Source of the DNA: Oceanospirillum sp048270425 | GTDB taxonomy: Bacteria; Pseudomonadota; Gammaproteobacteria; Pseudomonadales; Halomonadaceae | NCBI GenBank assembly: GCA_048270425.1 | Contig: JBLWSY010000002.1 | Location: forward strand, 124,001-188,000 | DNA length: 64,000 nucleotides | Reading direction: 5' to 3' | Shown: positions 42,085-51,377 of the stretch, one piece after another | Layout of the letters: every line of letters starts with the position of its first letter | Numbering within the stretch: position 1 is the first letter of the stretch | Made by a program: the position numbers and the translations under genes | The notes under the pieces: generated by a model | What the model saw: the letters and a program-made list of their open reading frames with translations, nothing else | Databases searched by the model: none | Told to the model about the DNA's origin: nothing

Positions 42085-43290
42085 ATGCGGGGAGCACTGT
42101 TGTCGATCGGCTTGCTGATTGCTTTGGCCGTAGCTGCGCCTGCGGTATGGGCGGCTGAAGAAGAGCCTGTTGATGGTGAAGAGGCTCAGGAAGAGCCCGC
42201 GAAGCCGAAAGAACCACCCAAGCCTTATGTGGTACCTGATGCAGAGAAAACCCGTTTTGATGTCCTGGCCGGTCAGGCTGATCCCCGTGAGGTACTGAAA
42301 CTGACCGCCAATCAGGAGGAGTTTCTGGCTCTTTACCGTCCGGAACACACGCCTAAAGCCCATGGTGCTCTGGTGATTCTGCATATTGAGGATGGTCATC
42401 CGGATTGGCCGATGGTGGTGAATCCTGTTCGTACTCAGATGCCTGATTTTGGTTGGGCAACCTTATCAGTTGCGATTCCGAGTCCCGGACCTGCTGAAAT
42501 TCCCGAGCGAACCCTGCCTGCCATTCAGGTGCTTGCGGGCATGCCTAAAGGAGCTGACGATGGTGAAGAGGCTCCTGCTGAAGACGAGGCGGAAGGTGGT
42601 GATGAGGCTGCTAATGAAGACGCTCCGGAGGATGCAGCTGCCGAACCGAAAGCCCCTGCTGATGAAGAGGGTGATGAGCTGGGTGAGGCTAAGGATGGGG
42701 AGGGGGATGCAAATGCTGACTGGCCGCCGCCAAAGCCTACTTTTGTTCCGGTAGAAGATCCGGGTCCATTGGCTGATCGGGTTGATGCGCGGATTGATGC
42801 TGCGGTATCGCATCTGTTGGCTCAGGGGTATGAGCAGATCGTATTTGTGGGTCACGGTGTTGGCGCGGTCTGGATTATGGATTATCTGAAAGATCATCCT
42901 GCTCCTCCTGAGCAGGCTGTGGTGATGATTCAGCCTCGAATGCCTCACCGTCAGATCGATGTTGATCTGCCCGCTTTGTTGTTGGAGCAACAGCGTCCGA
43001 TTCTGGATCTTTATTACGATGATAATCGTTTCGATAAAAGTTTTGCCACGGAGCGGGCCAATTTTGCCCGTCGCTCCGGTAACCCTCACTACCGTCAGAC
43101 TCGCTTAGGAGGACTGGGGCTGCAGTCCGGTCAGTCAGAAGCAAAAGACAGACGTGTTGTGCAATCCCTGCGCGGTTGGCTGGATTATCTCTATCAGTTT
43201 GAAGAGGATGAGCGTGAACCAGCGGATTCTTATATCCGAGGGCCGATTCGCTCTCTCTACGAAGAGCGTATGGAGCGTTCCCGTTACTGA
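42085..43290 (+). CDS. DUF3530 family secreted alpha/beta-hydrolase-like protein
   Basis: About 401 residues. The signal peptide MRGALLSIGLLIALAVAAPAVWA is followed by an acidic N-terminal stretch, so export to the periplasm is expected. The fold resembles an alpha/beta hydrolase, but the elbow reads VGHGVGA, without the Ser of GxSxG, so classical esterase activity is unlikely. A long Glu/Asp/Ala/Pro-rich, low-complexity insert (about residues 155-220) splits the domain. ATG 42085 is chosen for its signal peptide; the frame stays open to 42022. Function unknown. Confidence 0.75.
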   Translation: MRGALLSIGLLIALAVAAPAVWAAEEEPVDGEEAQEEPAKPKEPPKPYVVPDAEKTRFDVLAGQADPREVLKLTANQEEFLALYRPEHTPKAHGALVILHIEDGHPDWPMVVNPVRTQMPDFGWATLSVAIPSPGPAEIPERTLPAIQVLAGMPKGADDGEEAPAEDEAEGGDEAANEDAPEDAAAEPKAPADEEGDELGEAKDGEGDANADWPPPKPTFVPVEDPGPLADRVDARIDAAVSHLLAQGYEQIVFVGHGVGAVWIMDYLKDHPAPPEQAVVMIQPRMPHRQIDVDLPALLLEQQRPILDLYYDDNRFDKSFATERANFARRSGNPHYRQTRLGGLGLQSGQSEAKDRRVVQSLRGWLDYLYQFEEDEREPADSYIRGPIRSLYEERMERSRY

Positions 43291-43324
43291 TAAACCGGTG
43301 ATGGTTTCAGACGATAACAGCAAG

Positions 43325-43361
43325 CGGCCAGTTCTGATCTGTCAGACTGGCCGTTTTTTTA
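43325..43361 (+). terminator. Terminator of the DUF3530 gene
   Basis: CGGCCAGT/ACTGGCCG with inner CTGA/TCAG pairing and a T-run. Confidence 0.9.
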
Positions 43362-43402
43362 TTGCCGATTTTTATGTCCGTAGGGATAGCGTTAATCGAG
43401 GG

Positions 43403-44356
43403 TTAGTAAGCTTGTCGGCTCTTTTTGATTAGCTGATAGGCGGCCTGAAGCTGCTGAGAGAGCTCCTTGGCTTTGGCATGTTCCTGCGGACTGGCATTTT
43501 GTCCGGCCAGTTTGTCCGGATGGACTTTAGATATCTTCTGGCGAAAGGCGCGCTTCAGGGTTGCCAGATCGCTGTCTGGTGATACGCCAAGAAGTTGATA
43601 AGCCTCGTTCAGCTCATGTCCGAAGCTTTGATAGGTATTAGAATAGCGACGATAACGGGAGTAAGACTGGTACGCGGATTCATCTCCTGAGCCTGTCTGC
43701 TCTGACCTGTTCTGATAGGATTTTCCGCCTCTGCCCTGTTGTTTCTGGCCGCTACTGAAGCCTTGTCCCCGTTTACCAAACTGATCCTGCCAGGCTTTGC
43801 GGTATTGCTGCCGTATCGTCTGAAACTGCTCCGGTTTTATTCCAGCGTAAAAAGCGGTCATTCCGAGGGTTTCGACCAAGCTGGTATTGGCCTTACCTTC
43901 GGCGTAAAGCAGCTGAAACTGATAATGCAGCCATTCCATCTTTTTACCGGTACGGTTTTTAAAGCGTCTCTTGAACTGTTTAATCAGATGGTTTGGAGGT
44001 TCCGGTTGGGACTTACCTGAGTTAAACGCTTCGATGGCCGCCAATCGTTCATCTGAGGTTAGCGCCATAGAGGACATGATGTGCTCTGTGGCGTGGATTT
44101 CCTGCTGAGACACTAACCCGTCAGCTTTGGCCAGAAAACCCAGCATCTGAAAGGTAAACTGAAAGAAGAGTTGTTCATCCCTGCTACGATGACGCTTGCC
44201 GTAAGGTGCTTGCTGAGAGGTTTTCCGGTAACGGCTCAGGTGTTTATCCAGCAGGTAGCCCAGGATAAAACCGATCAGCATACCTCGCCAACCCCAGCTC
44301 AGCAGGCCGGTTAAGAACCCCGTCATCTTAAAGGAGATAAACCAGCGGCTGTTCAT
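43403..44356 (-). CDS. djlA: Membrane-anchored DnaJ-like co-chaperone DjlA
   Basis: A 317-residue protein: one N-terminal transmembrane segment with glycines (about 11-36), a TerB-like helical domain (about 55-185), a Gly/Ser/Gln-rich linker (190-240) and a C-terminal J domain with HPDKL. Order and length match DjlA, which stimulates DnaK at the inner membrane. The central domain is of the TerB fold, a distant tie to Ter proteins but not to the cluster here. Confidence 0.93.
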   Translation of the reverse strand: MNSRWFISFKMTGFLTGLLSWGWRGMLIGFILGYLLDKHLSRYRKTSQQAPYGKRHRSRDEQLFFQFTFQMLGFLAKADGLVSQQEIHATEHIMSSMALTSDERLAAIEAFNSGKSQPEPPNHLIKQFKRRFKNRTGKKMEWLHYQFQLLYAEGKANTSLVETLGMTAFYAGIKPEQFQTIRQQYRKAWQDQFGKRGQGFSSGQKQQGRGGKSYQNRSEQTGSGDESAYQSYSRYRRYSNTYQSFGHELNEAYQLLGVSPDSDLATLKRAFRQKISKVHPDKLAGQNASPQEHAKAKELSQQLQAAYQLIKKSRQAY

Positions 44357-44412
44357 GATCGGTGTTTGTTCACAGTTGGTATGGCTTCATAGTCAGGGTT
44401 TATTGTCAGAGT

Positions 44413-45129
44413 TTATTGGAACTTAACATCAGGGCTTAAAAGATGCTGCTCCAACTGATTCAGCCGTTCCGGCGTGCCCACATCTAACCAGTAACCAGAG
44501 TAATACTCTCCGGTAATCCGGCCTTTTTCAGCAGCTTGTTTTAGTAAGGGGCCTAAAGCCAGCGGAGGGGGGGCTGTTTGGCTGTCGGGAATCAGAGCCG
44601 GATTCAGCAGGCTGATGCCGCTGAAGGTATAGGCAGGCATGTCGGCGATTTCAGCTGATGAGAGTTTGCGATGCACTTTGCCATCGTCGGATAACAAAAA
44701 ATCCCCGGCCGGATTATGTTCCGGGTTAGTTGTCAGTACCAGATGGGCTGCAATGCCCGGAGTTAACACCGGCAGCTGGCACAGATTGTAATCGCACCAG
44801 ATATCGCCATTCACCAGAATCAGCGGCTGCTCAGAATCAAGATCGCCCTGCTCCAGTGCTTTCTGGATGCCGCCAGCGGTTTCCAAAGGCTCCTGTTCAT
44901 AGGAGAGTGTGATGGAAACGGGCCACAGGCGTGAGGCTATAAAGTCTTCAATCTGCTCAGCAAGATAGCTGATGTTGATCAGAATGGCGTCGACGCCTGC
45001 ATCGATCAGGCGATTGATCTGGTGTTCCAGTAAGGGTTTGCCAGCAACCTTGAGTAAGGGTTTTGGTGTGTGGTCCGTGAGCGGTCGCATACGGGTGCCA
45101 AGACCTGCCGCCAGAATCATCGCCTGCAT
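44413..45129 (-). CDS. murU: N-acetylmuramate alpha-1-phosphate uridylyltransferase
   Basis: A 238-residue nucleotidyltransferase with LAAGLGTRMRPLTDHTPKPLL as N-terminal signature, LVNGDIW for metal binding and GYWLDVGTPERL at the end. It makes UDP-MurNAc from MurNAc 1-phosphate in the fosfomycin-bypassing recycling route known from Pseudomonas. One base separates it from amgK, which supplies its substrate. Confidence 0.93.
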   Translation of the reverse strand: MQAMILAAGLGTRMRPLTDHTPKPLLKVAGKPLLEHQINRLIDAGVDAILINISYLAEQIEDFIASRLWPVSITLSYEQEPLETAGGIQKALEQGDLDSEQPLILVNGDIWCDYNLCQLPVLTPGIAAHLVLTTNPEHNPAGDFLLSDDGKVHRKLSSAEIADMPAYTFSGISLLNPALIPDSQTAPPPLALGPLLKQAAEKGRITGEYYSGYWLDVGTPERLNQLEQHLLSPDVKFQ

Positions 45130-45130
45130 G

Positions 45131-46186
45131 TTATGCGCCTTCTGTCTGCTGAATTTCCAGCTGTTTCTGATGTTTGAGATTCAGAGCGGGTACGATCCGG
45201 TCCAGTAACCATTGATGGAAGCGGCTCAGGTTCTGGTACTCACCGGTTGCTTCCAGCAGGTGTTGTAGCGTACGTGGAATATCGTTCAGATAGCCGGACT
45301 TACCGTCCCGCAGCCAGAGACGGGAAAAAATACCCAGTACTTTGATATGGCGTTGGGCTCCCATCAGGTCAAACTCCTGACGGAACTTATCTTTGGAATA
45401 ATCCGCAGCCAGCAGGCCTGCGTTTTTTGCTTCCTGTAGATAGTGATTTCGCCATTGATTGACCGCCGAAGCCGGCCAGTGCAGGTAACAATCTTTCAGC
45501 AGGGATACCAGGTCGTAGCTGATCGGGCCGTTAACGGCATCCTGAAAATCGATAATGCCGATTTTGTCATCATGGGTCAGCATCAGATTACGGGAGTGGT
45601 AATCCCGGTGAACCGGCACCTGTGCCTGTTGGAGGGCGCTATGGCACAGGTGATCAAAGGTATGATCCAGCAGGCTGATCTCTTCGGCACTCAGGTCCAG
45701 CTCCAACCATTTCTGGCAGAACCACTCTTTGAACAGTTCCATTTCCCGGGTCAGTAGTTCGTGATTGTAGGCCGGTAGTTCCAGGTCTCTGGTTTGCTGA
45801 ATTCGGATCAGTTCGTCAATCGAATCTCTGTAAAGCCGGTCAGCTACGGGTTGATTATCGTAAATGTTCGGCAGCAACTGGTTGTCGCCAAAGTCCTGCA
45901 GCAGGAGAAAGCCTTGCTCCAGATCCTGCGCAATAATCTCAGGGACATGAACCCCCTGGCGGAACCAATGGCGGGCGATACGGACAAAAGGGGCACAGTC
46001 TTCTTCCGGAGGTGGTGCGTCCATTACAATGTAGGAACCGGTCTGAGCATCAGTGCGGCCATTGTTCCAGTTCAGGCGGTAGTAACGACGGAAACTGGCA
46101 TCGCCTGCCACCATCACAAGCTCAGGTTGGCTGATATTGGTTGCCTGAGTCAGCCACTGACAAAGCTGGGTGTATCTAGGGTTCAT
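45131..46186 (-). CDS. amgK: N-acetylmuramate/N-acetylglucosamine anomeric kinase
   Basis: A 351-residue aminoglycoside-phosphotransferase-fold kinase. VHRDYHSRNLM is the catalytic loop and GIIDFQDAVNGP the metal site. AmgK phosphorylates the anomeric carbon of MurNAc and feeds MurU. ATG 46186 follows AAGGAG; GTG two codons upstream overlaps the ribosome site. Divergent from lptD, as in Pseudomonas. Confidence 0.93.
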   Translation of the reverse strand: MNPRYTQLCQWLTQATNISQPELVMVAGDASFRRYYRLNWNNGRTDAQTGSYIVMDAPPPEEDCAPFVRIARHWFRQGVHVPEIIAQDLEQGFLLLQDFGDNQLLPNIYDNQPVADRLYRDSIDELIRIQQTRDLELPAYNHELLTREMELFKEWFCQKWLELDLSAEEISLLDHTFDHLCHSALQQAQVPVHRDYHSRNLMLTHDDKIGIIDFQDAVNGPISYDLVSLLKDCYLHWPASAVNQWRNHYLQEAKNAGLLAADYSKDKFRQEFDLMGAQRHIKVLGIFSRLWLRDGKSGYLNDIPRTLQHLLEATGEYQNLSRFHQWLLDRIVPALNLKHQKQLEIQQTEGA

Positions 46187-46583
46187 CGGCACTCCTTATC
46201 GTGGCCGTATTATTCCGGAAGCCGCTGTATTATGGCAAAAGCATCTGCAACTGCCCATACAGAAGCCTGAAGCTTTTGTTAACACTGTTAAGTGGTTCTG
46301 TTTAATGGCACCCCGGCACTGATTGGACGTGATGCAGACCGGTTGCCGCTTATGACATTTGTTAAAAGTAAACGGATTTTGTAAGCCATTAGGCTGTTTT
46401 CTGCGATGAAGTAAACTCGCCGAGCCGTTATACTTTTCGGTTTGGGATATTTCTTCGAGCCGGAAGATTTCAAAGTCGCTATAATGTTGCCCTTTTAGCT
46501 GTACCCTACTGATTTCAGCCAAACTCATTCAGGCCGAACATGCTTCAGGTTCAGGCCGGACATCAGCCAAGTAAGGATCTTGT
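46187..46583. other. Divergent control region between amgK and lptD
   Basis: 397 bases without a supported gene. It contains the direct repeats at 46528-46563. In other gammaproteobacteria lptD-surA can be under sigma-E control; I could not identify a convincing sigma-E promoter. Confidence 0.4.
46528..46563. repeat. 14-bp direct repeats just upstream of lptD
   Basis: TTCAGGCCGAACAT (46528-46541) and TTCAGGCCGGACAT (46550-46563), one mismatch, period 22, ending about 20 bases before the lptD start; either a slippage duplication or a binding-site pair. Confidence 0.75.
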
Positions 46584-49022
46584 TTGAAATTGTCATCTTC
46601 ATCTTCAGACCTTATCTACAGTTTTCCGAACCTGAAAAAGCGTTTTCCTGCGTCTGGGGCCGGACAGTTGTTGGCGTGTGTCTTCGCTGTGAGCCTGTTT
46701 TCTAATAGCGCTTTAGCGGCAGAGCCTGGCACCTCTCATTTTCTCGATTGGGTGCCTCGAAATGAATTGTCGCCAGAAGAGCAGTCTGCTTTGCCTTCAT
46801 TCTGCGCAGGCTCGTACCGACCTTTGCCTTTCCAGCAGCCGGAAGGCGATTCAACTCAAATTACAGCAGAGTCTGCGGATTATCTTGCTGATGGCAGTAT
46901 TCATCTCAGAGGCAATGTTAAAATTATCAGCCCTGAGATTAGTCTTCAGGCTGAAGAAGCTAAAGTTTCTGCTGACCGTTCCCGAATTGAAGCGATTAAT
47001 TACGTGACCCTGCGGCAGAATGGGGTTGTTGTGCACGGGGATGAAGGTAAGTTTAATCTGAATGACGATCAGTTTGAGATTGTAAATCCCGAATATGCGC
47101 TCCCCAAAGATGGCATGAGAGGAAAGGCGTCCACCATTGTTCAGACAGCTCCCGGAGAGGTGGTCATCTCTGATGGCAGCTATACCTCCTGCGCCCCAGG
47201 AGACAACAGTTGGCGTCTGGTAGGCAGTGATATCGAGTTAGATCAGGAAAGTGGCTTTGGCACCGCAATACACGCCCGGCTGGAACTTGCCGATATTCCG
47301 GTTTTCTACTGGCCTTATTTCCGTTTTCCGATCGATGATCGCCGTCACACCGGTCTTTTGATGCCTTCGCTTTCAGTGGGGAGTGATGGTTTAGAAGAAT
47401 ATGAGCAGCCGCTCTATCTTAATCTGGCTCCTAATGCTGATGCGACTCTGAGTCCGCGCTGGTACAGAGATCGTGGTGTGCTATTGAATTCAGAGTTTCG
47501 GTTGTTAGCGACCGAAAATCATTACGGGGAAGTTTCAAACTCTTTTTTTGAAAATGATCCGGATTTTGGTGATGACCGCCAGCTAACCCATCTCTTATTA
47601 AGAGGTAAGCCTGCAGATCGCTGGCGCTATCGTGTGGATTATTCAGAATCTTCCGATGATTATTTTCTGAATGATTTTGAAGCAGGTTTTACAGCGGCTA
47701 ATACCAGTGAGCTTTTGCAGCTTGCAGAAGCTGAAGGGCGTTATGACAACTGGCAGTTTTTAGCCCGCGTCCAGGGTTATCAGCAGTTGGATCCTGATCT
47801 GGATGATGAAGACAAAGTATTCTATAAGCTCCCTGAATTACAGGCTAATGGTCGCTGGAGAGATAGTGGCCTAACCTACGGTGTTAATTCTCAGTGGGTT
47901 GCTTTCCGGCGTGATATTAACAACCCTGTTAATGGCAGCGTAACCAATGGTGCTGTTGATTGGGGAACCTCTTTTCAGGCAAACCGCTATCATCTTGAAC
48001 CGTTTGCCGAGTATCGGGAAGATGCACTCTGGGGATATTGGCTGATTAAAGGTCGTCTTATGCAGACTGGCTATCAACTGGACGATCAGCCTGCGGGTGT
48101 CAGTGATTCAACCCAGCGCATGATTCCGGTTTTTACTGCTGATGGCGGGCTTTATTTTGAACGTGATATGCAGCTGCTTGAGAATGACTACATTCAGACT
48201 CTGGAACCGCGCCTCTTTTTTACCGCATCCCCTACGGAAGAGCAGGTTGATAATCCGGTCTTCGATACTTCCGAATACGCTTTTGATATTAACCAGCTTT
48301 ATCGGGACACACGTTTCTCAGGCGTTGACCGGGCCGGTGATCTGATAAAAACCTCGCTGGGTGTTACCAGTCGTTTTATTTCTAACAAGAATGGTCGCGA
48401 GCGGCTTACGCTGAATGCCGGTCAGGCCTTTTATGCCAAAGACCGAACTGTAACCACAAGTTCAGACCCTGACGAGGCGACCAATTATTTCCGGACCCGG
48501 GAAAGCTCACCCCTGATTCTGCAGGCTCTGTGGCAACCAACAGAGCGGCTGATGGCAAAAGTAACCCGTCAGTGGGATTACAATAAAGATCGTCTTGAAC
48601 GTCAGGATCAACAGGTTACGGCTTTGCTGCCGGGAGGTGCTACCATGATGGTTCGGCACTCCAGGGCTTTGTCGAACTGTACCTTGCTGGGAAATTGTGA
48701 TGCTGATGATGAAACCTATTCGGAGGTTGCTGATCTGGGATTGCTCTATCCCTTTAATGATCAGTGGCGGACTTTCTTTGCCCAAAAGCAGGATCTTAAA
48801 AATGACACCCGTCTGGAGCAGATTGCGGGTGTTGAGTATGAAAGTTGTTGCTGGCTGGTGCGTTTTGCCCGGCATCAGTGGCAAACCAGCAGCAGTACCT
48901 CGACCTCGGATGATTCCATTGGCATTCAGCTTGTGCTGAAAGGTTTTGGTGGAATTGGCCAAAAAAGTTCATTTGCCCAGATGGAAGAGTATGTTCCGGG
49001 CTATACACCTATTACTAAGTAG
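46584..49022 (+). CDS. lptD: LPS-assembly protein LptD
   Basis: An 812-residue outer-membrane protein: signal peptide to about residue 45 (ending NSALA), OstA/LptA-like N-terminal domain (about 88-200) and a large beta-barrel. With LptE it inserts lipopolysaccharide into the outer leaflet. N-terminal Cys in SFCAGS and SYTSCAPG and the adjacent pair in ESCCWLV match the disulfide pattern essential in Escherichia coli. TTG 46584 is used with AAGGA 7 bases upstream. Nine bases before surA. Confidence 0.95.
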   Translation: MKLSSSSSDLIYSFPNLKKRFPASGAGQLLACVFAVSLFSNSALAAEPGTSHFLDWVPRNELSPEEQSALPSFCAGSYRPLPFQQPEGDSTQITAESADYLADGSIHLRGNVKIISPEISLQAEEAKVSADRSRIEAINYVTLRQNGVVVHGDEGKFNLNDDQFEIVNPEYALPKDGMRGKASTIVQTAPGEVVISDGSYTSCAPGDNSWRLVGSDIELDQESGFGTAIHARLELADIPVFYWPYFRFPIDDRRHTGLLMPSLSVGSDGLEEYEQPLYLNLAPNADATLSPRWYRDRGVLLNSEFRLLATENHYGEVSNSFFENDPDFGDDRQLTHLLLRGKPADRWRYRVDYSESSDDYFLNDFEAGFTAANTSELLQLAEAEGRYDNWQFLARVQGYQQLDPDLDDEDKVFYKLPELQANGRWRDSGLTYGVNSQWVAFRRDINNPVNGSVTNGAVDWGTSFQANRYHLEPFAEYREDALWGYWLIKGRLMQTGYQLDDQPAGVSDSTQRMIPVFTADGGLYFERDMQLLENDYIQTLEPRLFFTASPTEEQVDNPVFDTSEYAFDINQLYRDTRFSGVDRAGDLIKTSLGVTSRFISNKNGRERLTLNAGQAFYAKDRTVTTSSDPDEATNYFRTRESSPLILQALWQPTERLMAKVTRQWDYNKDRLERQDQQVTALLPGGATMMVRHSRALSNCTLLGNCDADDETYSEVADLGLLYPFNDQWRTFFAQKQDLKNDTRLEQIAGVEYESCCWLVRFARHQWQTSSSTSTSDDSIGIQLVLKGFGGIGQKSSFAQMEEYVPGYTPITK

Positions 49023-49030
49023 TAACCTCC

Positions 49031-50311
49031 ATGATGAAGAAAGCAGTTAACTGGATCGTTTTAAGTTTATCGCTGGCATTTGTTTTATCCGCCCACGCGG
49101 CCCGTCAGCCGCTGGATCAGGTGGTAGCTGTCGTGAATCAGGAAGCTCTGATGCAGTCTGAGCTGGAAGCTAAGCTGGACTCGGTTTATCAGAATTTGCG
49201 TCAGCGGAATATCACTCCGCCTGCCCGTGATGTATTGCGTAAGCAGGTACTGGACCGCCTGATACTGGATACCATTCAGATGCAGAAAGCGAAAGAGTCC
49301 GGTATGCGGGTATCTGACACTGAACTGAACAAAGCGTTGGCCAGTGTCGCCCAGCAAAACAAAATGACGGTGGATCAGTTCCGTCAGGTGCTGGAGCGTC
49401 AGGGCATTCCTTTCAGCAGTGTGCGTGACCAGATCAGTCGTGAGTTGCTGATCAGTCAGTTGCGTCAGCGCCGTGTTGGTGAGCGTATCCGTATCTCTGA
49501 GCAGGAAGTGGATAACTTTCTGGCTCAGGAGAAAACTGAGTTAAGCAACACAGATTATCGTCTGCAGCAGATCACGGTATCGATTCCGGAAAAGGCGACG
49601 CCCGAGCAAGTTGCGGCAGCTGATCAGAAAGCCCAGGAGATCTACCAACAGCTGGTTCAGGGTGACGATTTCAGCCAGTTAGCGATTCGTGTCTCTGATG
49701 ATGAATATGCGCTACAGGGTGGTGAGATGGATTGGCGTCGCGGCAGCGAGTTGCCTGTGCTTCTTGCTGATCAGGTTCCGGCGATGGATATCAATGAAAC
49801 CTCTGTGCCTCTGCGTAGTCCGTCCGGCTTCCATATTATCCGTCTGTTGGAAAAGCGCGGTGGCCCAACCAAGCTGGTGACCGAGACGCTGGTGCGTCAT
49901 ATTCTGATTGCACCTACGGCTCTCAGAACAGAAGCACAGGCCCGTACGCTGGTGAATAAGCTTCGTCAGCGCATTATGCAGGGTGAAGATTTTGCCGAGC
50001 TGGCGCGAACTTACTCTGATGATAAAGCATCTGCCGGTGATGGCGGCAATCTGGGCTGGGCGAAGCCGGGCAAGTATGTGCCTCAGTTTGAAGCTTCAAT
50101 TAATAACACATCCGTTAATGGTGTCAGCCCTGCATTCCGTTCGCAGTTCGGCTGGCATATTCTGCGGGTAGAAGGTCGTCGCAGTCAGGATATTGGCGAT
50201 CAGTTGGTTCGTGAGCAGGCGCGTCAGCAGCTGTTTAAGCGTAAGTTTGATACAGAACTGGATAACTGGCTGCGTGAGCAAAAAGCGGCAGCCTATATCG
50301 AGATTCGTTAA
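49031..50311 (+). CDS. surA: Periplasmic chaperone and peptidyl-prolyl isomerase SurA
   Basis: A 426-residue protein with a signal peptide (about 1-23), an N-terminal chaperone region (LDQVVAVVNQEALMQSELEAK) and two parvulin domains (about 170-270 and 285-385; IRVSDDEYALQGGEMDW and LARTYSDDKASAGDGGNLGW). It assists folding of outer-membrane proteins including LptD, encoded just upstream. Confidence 0.96.
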   Translation: MMKKAVNWIVLSLSLAFVLSAHAARQPLDQVVAVVNQEALMQSELEAKLDSVYQNLRQRNITPPARDVLRKQVLDRLILDTIQMQKAKESGMRVSDTELNKALASVAQQNKMTVDQFRQVLERQGIPFSSVRDQISRELLISQLRQRRVGERIRISEQEVDNFLAQEKTELSNTDYRLQQITVSIPEKATPEQVAAADQKAQEIYQQLVQGDDFSQLAIRVSDDEYALQGGEMDWRRGSELPVLLADQVPAMDINETSVPLRSPSGFHIIRLLEKRGGPTKLVTETLVRHILIAPTALRTEAQARTLVNKLRQRIMQGEDFAELARTYSDDKASAGDGGNLGWAKPGKYVPQFEASINNTSVNGVSPAFRSQFGWHILRVEGRRSQDIGDQLVREQARQQLFKRKFDTELDNWLREQKAAAYIEIR

Positions 50312-50323
50312 GAGGACGAGAGT

Positions 50324-51352
50324 GTGAGTCTTTCTCTGGTGATCACGACAGGTGAGCCTGCAGGTATCGGCCCGGATGTCGTATTAAAGCTTGCGACTGG
50401 CTGGGATGAAGCGTCTGAACGCCTGAGCTGGAGTGGCGTCGATTGCCGCCATCTCCGTTTAGGGGTGATAGCCGATCCTGCACTTCTTAAGCGTCGTGCA
50501 GATAGCCTTGGTTTGCAGATAGAGCTGACCGAGGTGGAGGCTCATAACGAGCTGCCTCTGATGCAGGCTAATAAGCTGGCGGTGATCCCTGTCCGTCTTG
50601 CTGAGCAGGAAGAGGCAGGCCGGTTAAATTCTGCTAACGCTACGTATGTGCTCGAAACGCTGAAACTGGCAACCGATGGCTGTCTGTCCGGTCGCTGGCA
50701 GGGCATGGTAACGGCTCCGGTGCACAAAGGTGTGATCAATGAGGCGGGCGTGCCTTTTACCGGCCACACTGAGTTTTTGCAGGAAAGAACGAAAACCGAA
50801 CAGGTGGTCATGATGTTGGCAACCGAGGGACTGCGTGTCGCTTTGGTAACGACTCATCTGCCGTTGCGTGATGTGGCGGATGCCGTAACCCCTGAGCGGA
50901 TCTCCCGGGTCAGTCGCGTGCTTTACCGTTCGCTGCAGCAGGATTTTGGCTTGCAGCAACCTAAGGTTTTGGTTTGTGGCTTAAATCCCCATGCCGGTGA
51001 AGATGGTCATCTGGGCCGTGAAGAGCTGGATGTGATTGTTCCTACCCTGCAGCAGTTGGCAGAAGAGGGTATTGCTCTAACCGGTCCGCTACCCGCGGAC
51101 ACTCTGTTTGCCGAGCATCATCTGAAAGACACAGATGCCGTACTGGCGATGTATCACGATCAGGGGCTACCTGTACTCAAACATGCCGGATTTGGCCGCG
51201 CAGCCAATATCACCCTCGGCATGCCTATTGTAAGAACATCTGTAGATCACGGTACAGCCCTTGATCTGGCGGGAACCGGACAAGCCCATGAAGGCAGCCT
51301 CTGGACCGCTCTGGGTTATGCTGCTCTGATGGCAGAAGCCCGTAGTCGATAA
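50324..51352 (+). CDS. pdxA: 4-hydroxythreonine-4-phosphate dehydrogenase
   Basis: A 342-residue enzyme beginning LVITTGEPAGIGPDVVLKLA, with metal ligands in FTGHTEFLQERT, CGLNPHAGEDGHLG and AMYHDQGLPVLKH. It acts in pyridoxal phosphate synthesis. GTG 50324 with AGAGGA upstream; 12 bases after surA. Confidence 0.96.
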   Translation: MSLSLVITTGEPAGIGPDVVLKLATGWDEASERLSWSGVDCRHLRLGVIADPALLKRRADSLGLQIELTEVEAHNELPLMQANKLAVIPVRLAEQEEAGRLNSANATYVLETLKLATDGCLSGRWQGMVTAPVHKGVINEAGVPFTGHTEFLQERTKTEQVVMMLATEGLRVALVTTHLPLRDVADAVTPERISRVSRVLYRSLQQDFGLQQPKVLVCGLNPHAGEDGHLGREELDVIVPTLQQLAEEGIALTGPLPADTLFAEHHLKDTDAVLAMYHDQGLPVLKHAGFGRAANITLGMPIVRTSVDHGTALDLAGTGQAHEGSLWTALGYAALMAEARSR

Positions 51353-51377
51353 CACCTGAAGAATCTGAGAGGAATTA

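Noticed and set aside
42466..43089. 207-residue frame on the minus strand inside the DUF3530 gene
   Set aside because: It mirrors the acid-rich codons of the real gene, has no ribosome site and no recognisable domain.
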